From contig JAMWCO010000096.1 of the NCBI GenBank assembly GCA_023818785.1, forward strand, positions 1 through 6,058: a stretch of DNA of 6,058 bases. The letters run 5' to 3'. Each line of letters opens with the position of its first letter. Position 1 is the first letter of the stretch. Below are positions 1 through 4,902 of this stretch, one piece after another. Made by a program: the position numbers and the translations under genes. Source of the stretch: Candidatus Omnitrophota bacterium (GTDB taxonomy: Bacteria; Ratteibacteria; UBA8468; B48-G9; JAFGKM01). Under the pieces are notes generated by a model, which was not told the DNA's origin, searched no databases, and saw only the letters and a program-made list of their open reading frames with translations.

Positions 1-311
1 TTATATTTGGGACACATCCTATTGTTAATGGATGATTTACTCCTAATTCTTTACATTTTTTATATAAAAAATTTAACCAACTAAAAATTAGTTTTCTGCT
101 TCTGTCACAACAAGAAATAACACTAAGCATCCCATGAAAGCCATATTCTTAAAGTATTTATTCCTGGAAAATATTTTTTACCCAGGAAGATTTCCTTTTC
201 AATAATATCAGGTTTAAAATAATACCATATCTCATACCCATTTGCTCCATAACTTGGTTGGTAATTAAATCCTCTTATATAACTAAATTTTTTATCTTTT
301 AATAATTCCAT
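1..311 (-). pseudogene. Decayed cellulase-like glycoside hydrolase (N-terminal remnant plus frameshifted later segment; runs off the left edge)
   Basis: The ATG at 309-311 opens 62 codons ending in TAG at 123-125. The product contains RGFNYQPSYGANGYEIW (residues 13-29), then KKYFPGINTLRIWLSWDA (45-62). This is the N-terminal first-strand region of (beta/alpha)8 glycoside hydrolases of the cellulase/mannanase type (clan GH-A-like), which act on plant or microbial polysaccharides. The whole enzyme would be several hundred residues. One frame over, from about position 124 to the window edge, the sequence is open again and reads KLIFSWLNFLYKKCKELG, followed by a segment ending LTIGCVPNI. In related enzymes, as I remember them, a Leu-Tyr-x-x-(Cys/Ala)-Lys-x-Leu-Gly helix followed by a Pro-Leu-Thr-(Val/Ile)-Gly strand comes about a hundred residues after the WLSWDA strand, beyond the Asn-Glu-Pro acid/base motif. 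That motif is missing here. I infer an internal deletion with frameshift. An alternative is a real 62-residue peptide, which is unlikely. Family assignment to an exact GH number is not possible. Confidence 0.7.
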
Positions 312-319
312 TTTTTCTA

Positions 320-348
320 TCTATATATATCTATTAACTAATTATCAA
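320..348 (-). promoter_or_regulatory. Weak candidate promoter in front of the glycoside-hydrolase remnant
   Basis: On the minus strand TTGATA (343-348) resembles a -35 box. It is 17 bases from TATAGA (320-325), a four-of-six match to a -10 box. Only eight bases separate this -10 from the ATG at 309-311, and there is no Shine-Dalgarno sequence, so a transcript would be nearly leaderless. In DNA this rich in A and T such matches are common by chance, so confidence is low. Confidence 0.2.
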
Positions 349-349
349 C

Positions 350-453
350 TCAAGCAACTCTTTTTATCTGACAGTTCTTTATTATTATATCTTCTGGCAT
401 ATTCTTTAATAAAATTTCCTCACTCTTTCTTTTAAAAATTCAAATGGTTTCAT
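350..453 (-). pseudogene. Possible broken small reading frame downstream of the phosphohexomutase gene
   Basis: On the minus strand an ATG at 451-453 opens 15 codons (MKPFEFLKERVRKFY) that stop at 406-408. If one base were added in the short A run near position 414, the frame would continue as ILLKNMPEDIIIKNCQIKRVA to a TGA at 350-352, giving about 34 residues. The composition looks coding-like (charged N-terminal helix, then Ile-rich strand), but no Shine-Dalgarno sequence precedes the ATG and I recognise no family. It may be a decayed remnant of a longer gene, or chance open sequence in AT-rich DNA. It begins 25 bases after the phosphohexomutase stop. Confidence 0.25.
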
Positions 454-478
454 TATCAAAATTATAACTTAAACATTT

Positions 479-1813
479 TCAAAAAATAAAAGATTTAAAT
501 TCTTCTATATATTTTTCTAAAATCTTTTCACTTTTACTTTCAACAATCATTCTTAATACTGGTTCTGTCCCTGAAACTCTTATGTGAATCCAACCATTTT
601 TTCTTATTATTTTTATTCCATCTTTTAAATCAATTTTTTCATTTTCATATTTTTTTATTAATCTCTTCATAATATTTTTTATTTTTTTAGGTTCAATTTC
701 ATATTTTTCTTTTTTCATAAAATAAGTAGGAAATTCAGAGACAATTTCAGATAAACTTTTTTCTCTTTTTGATAAATATTCTAAAATTAAAGATATTGCA
801 ACAAAACTATCTCTTCCATAATGAACTTTTGGATAAATTACTCCCCCATTTCCTTCTCCACCTATTAATGAGTTAACTCGTTTCATCTTTTCCACTACAT
901 TTACTTCCCCTACTTTTGTCCTGTAAACATTTACTCCAAAATTTTTAGCAATAAAATCTATCACCATAGATGTTGAAAGATTAACAACAATTGACGTTTT
1001 TACTTTTTCAAGAATATTTTTCACACATATTGCAAGGACTAACTCTTCTCCAATTATATTTCCCTTTTCATCAACTATTGCTAATCTGTCTCCATCTGGG
1101 TCTTGAGCAAATCCAATATCTGCTTTTTTTTCTTTAATATATTGAGAGAGTTGTTTTAATGTCTTCTTATTTGGTTCAGGGTCATGAGAAAAAATACCAA
1201 GTGGTTTTTCATTCAAAATTTCAATTTTACAATCCATTCTTTCTAAAAATTCTTTTGTATATAAAGAACCCACTCCTTGACAGACATCAACTATAACTTT
1301 GAAATTATTTTTTTTTATTTTTAAAATATCTACTTCTTTGTAGATCTCTTCAAAATATTTATCTTTTAAATCTATTTTAAATTTCACTTCTCCTGGGACT
1401 TCAGATAAAACAAATTTTTTCCCTTTATATATTTTAAGCAATTTTCTTCCTTCCTTTTCATTCAAAAATATTCCTTTTGAAGAGAGAAATTTAATACCAT
1501 TATATTTAAAAGGGTTATGGCTTGCAGTTATAATTATTCCTCCTGCATTTCCATCCTTCTCAACAACAAATTCAACAAATGGAGTTGGCGCTATTTTTAA
1601 ATCAATAACATCTTTACCTGTAGCAAGAAGAGAAGAAATTATAGCATATTTAAGTGTTTCTCCTGATATTCTTGTATCTCTTCCTATATATACAATCTTT
1701 TCCTTTAAATAATTTCCATATGCAAGACCAAAATTATAAACAACTTCAGGAGTTAAAGAAGAAGGATATATACCCCTAACACCTGCTACACTTATTTTAA
1801 GACCTTGAAACAT
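479..1813 (-). CDS. glmM: Alpha-D-phosphohexomutase: phosphoglucosamine mutase (GlmM) or phosphomannomutase type
   Basis: Enzymes of this superfamily interconvert hexose 6- and 1-phosphates through a phosphoserine. GlmM makes glucosamine 1-phosphate for UDP-GlcNAc and peptidoglycan. The 444-residue length matches. Domain 1 has FGTSG-like VAGVRG (9-14), GRDTRISG (44-51) and the active-serine loop TASHNP (96-101, catalytic Ser98). Domain 2-3 has the Mg-binding loop DPDGDR (238-243). The sugar-specificity loop is GGEGNGG (318-324), followed by HYGRD (331-335). Domain 4 has the phosphate-binding RVSGTEPVLR (412-421). All catalytic loops are intact. Classical bacterial GlmM usually has GGEQSGH in the specificity loop. 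GGEGNGG is the pattern I associate with archaeal and candidate-phylum GlmM/PMM-like enzymes, so the substrate (glucosamine, mannose or glucose phosphate) is uncertain and the gene symbol is a best guess. The ATG at 1811-1813 overlaps truB by 17 bases and has a strong AAGGGGG eight bases upstream. This is the last intact gene of the operon; 167 bases without a clear terminator follow. Confidence 0.85.
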   Translation of the reverse strand: MFQGLKISVAGVRGIYPSSLTPEVVYNFGLAYGNYLKEKIVYIGRDTRISGETLKYAIISSLLATGKDVIDLKIAPTPFVEFVVEKDGNAGGIIITASHNPFKYNGIKFLSSKGIFLNEKEGRKLLKIYKGKKFVLSEVPGEVKFKIDLKDKYFEEIYKEVDILKIKKNNFKVIVDVCQGVGSLYTKEFLERMDCKIEILNEKPLGIFSHDPEPNKKTLKQLSQYIKEKKADIGFAQDPDGDRLAIVDEKGNIIGEELVLAICVKNILEKVKTSIVVNLSTSMVIDFIAKNFGVNVYRTKVGEVNVVEKMKRVNSLIGGEGNGGVIYPKVHYGRDSFVAISLILEYLSKREKSLSEIVSEFPTYFMKKEKYEIEPKKIKNIMKRLIKKYENEKIDLKDGIKIIRKNGWIHIRVSGTEPVLRMIVESKSEKILEKYIEEFKSFIF

Positions 1814-2519
1814 AAAAATAACCCCCTTGAAGGACTTTTATAAGTTCACTTGGATAAATTATATGTTTTTCAATCCCATCCTTTCTTAAATGTTCAATAC
1901 TCACGCTATTTTCTATGGTAAAAGGACCTACTTTTGTTCTTATCAATTTACTCTGAGCCCCTCCACATCTTAACCTTTCTCCAATATCCCTGCATAATGC
2001 TCTTATATATGTCCCTTTTGAGCATAAAACTTTAAATTCAACATAAGGAAGATTTATTTTAAGAACTTCTATTTTTTTTATAATAACTTTTCTTTTAGGT
2101 GGCTGAATTATTATCCCTTTTCTAAAGTATTTATAGAGAGGTTTCCCTTTATATTTTATAGCAGAGACAACAGGTGGAATTTGTTCTATTTCTCCTTCAA
2201 AACTTTTGATAGTTTTAATTATATCTTCTTCTTTTAAATCCTCAATCTTTTTTTCTTCAATTATCTTCCCTTCTATATCATCGGTATCTGTTTTTATCCC
2301 AAGCAAGACTTCTCCAATATATTCTTTATCAAAATTAAAAAACTTATTTGAAAATTTAGTCATATTGCCAATACAAAGTATTAAAACACCCTCTCCTATA
2401 GGGTCAAGTGTTCCAGCATGTCCAATTTTATCTTTGATTTTAAACTCTTTTTTTAATATTCTTATAACATCATAGGAAGTTATTCCTTTTGGTTTATATA
2501 CATTTAGTATTCCGTCCAT
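1797..2519 (-). CDS. truB: tRNA pseudouridine-55 synthase TruB
   Basis: TruB isomerises uridine 55 in the T-psi-C loop of tRNAs and also acts as a tRNA-folding chaperone. The 240-residue protein contains the full catalytic core: VYKPKGITS (7-15), GHAGTLDP (33-40) with the catalytic Asp39, EYIGEVLLGIKTDTDD (66-81), IPPVVSAIKYKGKPLY (114-129) and CSKGTYIRALCRDIGE (166-181). It is shorter than enzymes of about 300 residues that carry a C-terminal PUA-like RNA-binding domain. After the core only about 40 residues remain, so this is the short form. The ATG at 2517-2519 overlaps the end of the preceding phosphoesterase gene by 16 bases and has only a weak AAAAAAGAA tract upstream, so translational coupling is likely. 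Its last ten residues (QGGYFYVSRS) are encoded by the bases that also form the Shine-Dalgarno sequence and start of the next gene. No ribF follows, although truB is often next to it. Confidence 0.96.
   Translation of the reverse strand: MDGILNVYKPKGITSYDVIRILKKEFKIKDKIGHAGTLDPIGEGVLILCIGNMTKFSNKFFNFDKEYIGEVLLGIKTDTDDIEGKIIEEKKIEDLKEEDIIKTIKSFEGEIEQIPPVVSAIKYKGKPLYKYFRKGIIIQPPKRKVIIKKIEVLKINLPYVEFKVLCSKGTYIRALCRDIGERLRCGGAQSKLIRTKVGPFTIENSVSIEHLRKDGIEKHIIYPSELIKVLQGGYFYVSRS
1822..1828 (-). promoter_or_regulatory. Strong ribosome-binding site for the phosphohexomutase gene, inside truB
   Basis: AAGGGGG on the minus strand is eight bases from the ATG at 1811-1813. It is the most G-rich Shine-Dalgarno sequence of the operon and stands out in this AT-rich DNA. 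In the truB frame it encodes Gln-Gly-Gly of the C-terminal tail, so both genes constrain these bases. Confidence 0.8.
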
Positions 2520-3496
2520 TTTAATTCTTTTTTAATAATTGATTCAACCTCTTCAATACTCTTATTTTCAAAAAAACAACCAGATGCTTCTCTATGTCCT
2601 CCACCACCAAATTTTCTTGCTATATTTTCTACATCAACAATTCCTTTACTCCTCATACTAACTTTAACTCCATTTTCTCTTTCTTTAAATAAAACACCTA
2701 CTTCAATACCTTTTATGGAAACAAGAAATTCAACAAATCCTTCTGTATCTTCTTCTTTTGCTTTAACTTTTTTAAAAAAATCTTTTGGAACCTTCATAAA
2801 GCATATTTTTTTATTTTTATCAAATTTTAATGTATCAAGTGCCAATTTAAAAAGGTTAAGTGATTTGATTGATCTTTCAAAAAATAATTTCTGAGCAATT
2901 TTCTCTGCATCAATCTTTTTATTTATTAATAAATACTTCACAATATCCATTGTATATAAACTTAAATGATGAACAAAACAACAGGTATCATAAAGAATTG
3001 AAGCATATAAACATATTGCTTGTTTTTTATCTATCTTGCCAAGTTTATCACATAAGAAATAAACCATTTCACCACAAGAAGAAAAATGTGGATTAATCCA
3101 GTTTATATCCCCAAACTCAAAATTTGACAAATGATGATCTATATTAATTAAAAAAGGAATATTTTCAACTATTTCTTTCATCTTCCCTATCCTTTCTAAA
3201 TTTCCACAATCTACAATAATAGCAACTTCAAAATTGCTAACTTTCTTTTTTTCATTAAAAACTTCAACTATTCTGGAATATGGAAGAAACTTAAATATAT
3301 AAGGTATCTTATCCTGATTAATAATCTTAACTTTTTTATTTAATTTTTTAAGAGCAAGATAAAGAGCAATTTCACTTCCAATTCCATCTCCATCAAGATT
3401 TATATGAGAAGTTATTAAAAATAAATTTTTATTTCTTAAAACATTTACTATTTTTTCTATTTTATCCTCATCATTCTGTAATAACTTTACTTCCAT
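2504..3496 (-). CDS. nrnA: DHH/DHHA1 family phosphoesterase, NrnA type (nanoRNase / pAp phosphatase)
   Basis: NrnA-type enzymes degrade 2- to 5-nucleotide RNAs and often dephosphorylate 3'-phosphoadenosine 5'-phosphate; some relatives cleave pApA or cyclic di-AMP. The protein has 330 residues, the usual length for the stand-alone form without membrane or PAS domains. The DHH domain shows motif I HINLDGDGIGS (31-41; metal-ligand positions H31, D35, D37), motif II VDCGN (95-99, D96), motif III DHH (120-122) and motif IV with D170 in ILYDTCCF (167-174). The C-terminal DHHA1 domain carries SMRSKG (280-285) and the substrate-binding FGGGGHREASG (296-306). Motif IV departs from the common TDTGxF, with Cys-Cys where Gly and a variable residue are usual. 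The ATG at 3494-3496 is supported by AAGGGAG (3504-3510) seven bases upstream. The gene overlaps hflX by 26 bases and truB by 16 bases. An nrnA-truB pair is frequent in bacteria, which supports the assignment. Exact substrate preference cannot be read from sequence. Confidence 0.9.
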   Translation of the reverse strand: MEVKLLQNDEDKIEKIVNVLRNKNLFLITSHINLDGDGIGSEIALYLALKKLNKKVKIINQDKIPYIFKFLPYSRIVEVFNEKKKVSNFEVAIIVDCGNLERIGKMKEIVENIPFLINIDHHLSNFEFGDINWINPHFSSCGEMVYFLCDKLGKIDKKQAICLYASILYDTCCFVHHLSLYTMDIVKYLLINKKIDAEKIAQKLFFERSIKSLNLFKLALDTLKFDKNKKICFMKVPKDFFKKVKAKEEDTEGFVEFLVSIKGIEVGVLFKERENGVKVSMRSKGIVDVENIARKFGGGGHREASGCFFENKSIEEVESIIKKELKWTEY

Positions 3497-4589
3497 ATAA
3501 AATCTCCCTTAATTTCTCTCTCAATCCATCTAAACCTTCTTCTGTTATCGCTGAAACATACATACCTTCTGGATAATTTCTTTTCATAATTTCTAATTCT
3601 TCTTTTGAAATAAGGTCAATTTTGTTAAATACATCTATTCTTGGTTTTTCTTCAATTTCAAGGATTCTAATAACATCAAAAATTGCACTCTTTTGTTTTT
3701 CTAAGTTTACCTTTGAAACATCATATACACAAAGAATTAAATCAGAATATTTTACCTCTTCAAGTGTTGACTTAAATGCTTCAATAAGATGGTGAGGTAT
3801 ATTTTTCATAAGCCCAACTGTATCACTAATAAGACAAATTTTATTATCTCCAAGATAAACACCCCTTGTTGCAGGGTCAAGAGTTGCAAATAATTTATCC
3901 GCTACATATAAGTTTGAAGAACTTAAGGCATTTAACAAACTACTTTTCCCAACATTTGTATAACCTAAAAGAGAACAAGTAGGGAAATTACTTCTTGATT
4001 TTCTTAAAACTTCTCTATGCCTTTCAATATCCTTTATTTTTTCATTTAATATATGTATTCTATCCTTTATCCTTCTTCTATAAACTTCAAGTTTCATTTC
4101 CCCTGGTCCTCTTGTACCAAGCCCTCCACCAAGTCGTGAAAGGGAAATACCATGTCCTGTTAATCTTGGAAGTAAATAGTTAAGTTGTGCAAGTTCAACT
4201 TGAATTTTACCTTCTTTTGATTTAGCATGTTCTCCAAAAATGTAAAGAATTAGTTCTGTTCTATCTATAACTTTTATATTTAAAATTTCTTCAATATTTC
4301 TCTGCTGAACAGGAGAAAGGTCTTTTTCAAAAATTAATAATGAAATTCTATTTTTCTGGATATATTCTTTAATTTCAAATAACTTCCCTTTCCCTATATA
4401 AGTTGCTGGGTTTATCTGATGAATATTAATATAAAATCTTTCAATTATTTGTATACCTAATGTTTTAGCAAGAGATGTTAATTCTTCATTTTCTTCTTCT
4501 ATTTCATAAAATGGTTTGTCTTTTATTATAACTAATATCCCTTTTTTCCTAAAAAAAGTATCTGGTAAATTCTCTATTAATCTCTTCAC
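3471..4589 (-). CDS. hflX: GTPase HflX (ribosome-splitting, translation-factor GTPase)
   Basis: HflX-family GTPases bind the 50S subunit or stalled 70S ribosomes and split them, notably after heat stress. The protein has 372 residues, within the family range. The N-terminal HflX domain spans about residues 15-195, with IGKGKL (65-70), DRTELIL (109-115) and the glycine-rich RLGGGLGTRGPGE (152-164), followed by a basic helical linker. The G domain starts near 203: G1 GYTNVGKSS (209-217), G2 FATLDPATR (234-242), G3 DTVGL (256-260), G4 NKID (322-325) and G5 SA (346-347). All nucleotide-binding motifs are intact. G3 has Leu where the family usually has Phe (DTVGF), a mild deviation. The start is GTG at 4587-4589, overlapping the rplU stop as GTGA, with no Shine-Dalgarno sequence upstream, so it probably relies on reinitiation by ribosomes finishing L21. 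The 3' end overlaps the next gene by 26 bases. Recognition is firm; the heat-stress role is family knowledge, not seen here. Confidence 0.96.
   Translation of the reverse strand: MKRLIENLPDTFFRKKGILVIIKDKPFYEIEEENEELTSLAKTLGIQIIERFYINIHQINPATYIGKGKLFEIKEYIQKNRISLLIFEKDLSPVQQRNIEEILNIKVIDRTELILYIFGEHAKSKEGKIQVELAQLNYLLPRLTGHGISLSRLGGGLGTRGPGEMKLEVYRRRIKDRIHILNEKIKDIERHREVLRKSRSNFPTCSLLGYTNVGKSSLLNALSSSNLYVADKLFATLDPATRGVYLGDNKICLISDTVGLMKNIPHHLIEAFKSTLEEVKYSDLILCVYDVSKVNLEKQKSAIFDVIRILEIEEKPRIDVFNKIDLISKEELEIMKRNYPEGMYVSAITEEGLDGLREKLREILYGSKVITE
3504..3510 (-). promoter_or_regulatory. Ribosome-binding site for the nrnA-type gene
   Basis: AAGGGAG on the minus strand lies seven bases from the ATG at 3494-3496. 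It is inside the hflX coding sequence, near its 3' end, so the DHH phosphoesterase gene can be started independently of hflX termination even though the two genes overlap by 26 bases. Confidence 0.75.
4586..4589 (-). promoter_or_regulatory. GTGA stop-start overlap coupling rplU to hflX
   Basis: On the minus strand the four bases GTGA hold both the hflX start (GTG) and the rplU stop (TGA). The 20 bases upstream are A- and T-rich with no G-rich motif that could pair with 16S rRNA. Initiation of hflX is therefore inferred to depend on termination-reinitiation, which would make HflX output a fraction of L21 output. Confidence 0.65.
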
Positions 4590-4900
4590 TTTTTAACTAT
4601 ACTTTTTACTTTTAAAATAGTTAATCTATCTCTATGTCCTATGCCTCTTCTATAACCAGTTTTGGCTGTCTTTCTAAAAACATAAATTTTCTTTCCCTTT
4701 TTTTCCTCAATCACTTCACATATAACGCTTATGTTGTTAAGTTTCTCTCTTTCAGTAATTATTTCATTTCCATCTAAAAAACATATAGGTTTTAGTTCTA
4801 TTTCATCTCCTACTTTCTTATCTTTAATTCTAAAAACAGAAAACCTTGACCCTTCTTTAACTTTTATCTGTTTCCCTCCTATTTCAATAAATGCATACAT
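4586..4900 (-). CDS. rplU: 50S ribosomal protein L21
   Basis: This is a large-subunit ribosomal protein that binds 23S rRNA. I place the start at the ATG at 4898-4900, giving 104 residues that begin MYAFIEIGGKQ, the almost invariant L21 N-terminus. An upstream in-frame GTG at 4904-4906 would add Met-Lys, but it has no room for a ribosome-binding site because AGGAG (4906-4910) runs into it. The same AGGAG is 5 bases from the ATG. Further family marks are KVKEG near residue 13, VGDEIEL near 30, KGKKIYVFRK in the C-terminal half and YRRGIGHRD near residue 84, the rRNA-contacting basic segment. The length is normal for L21. Upstream valS ends two bases before this ATG, and downstream hflX overlaps by 4 bases (GTGA). 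In most bacteria rplU is followed by rpmA (L27), sometimes with a small protease gene between. Here rpmA is absent and must lie elsewhere. Confidence 0.97.
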   Translation of the reverse strand: MYAFIEIGGKQIKVKEGSRFSVFRIKDKKVGDEIELKPICFLDGNEIITEREKLNNISVICEVIEEKKGKKIYVFRKTAKTGYRRGIGHRDRLTILKVKSIVKK

Positions 4901-4902
4901 TT

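Larger units (their letters stand above)
312..478. other. Intergenic region after the operon, no terminator seen
   Basis: These 167 bases separate the phosphohexomutase stop from the hydrolase remnant. They contain the small broken frame at 350-453, the weak promoter-like pair at 320-348 and a CTAT/AT-rich low-complexity tract at 317-335. I looked for a GC-containing hairpin followed by T residues on the minus strand and found none, so the operon end is either Rho-dependent, uses a weak AU-rich hairpin, or lies beyond the window. Confidence 0.5.

Noticed and set aside
123..311. A genuine 62-residue small protein
   Set aside because: The sequence matches the N-terminus of a large hydrolase and stops right after a conserved strand, while another frame continues with later family-like sequence. 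A pseudogene explains this better.
312..478. Intrinsic terminator after the phosphohexomutase gene
   Set aside because: No GC-containing stem followed by a T run was found on the minus strand. The few inverted matches are short and purely A/T.
2206..2475. Plus-strand open frame of 89 residues opposite truB
   Set aside because: It is antisense to well-conserved TruB motifs, rich in Ser, Ile and Phe as expected from the reverse of Lys/Glu-rich AT-rich coding DNA, and has no recognisable domain.
2869..3096. Plus-strand open frames at 2869-3096, 3995-4183 and 4731-4922
   Set aside because: All lie opposite conserved genes (DHH phosphoesterase, HflX, L21) and show only shadow composition. None has convincing homology or a clear start context.
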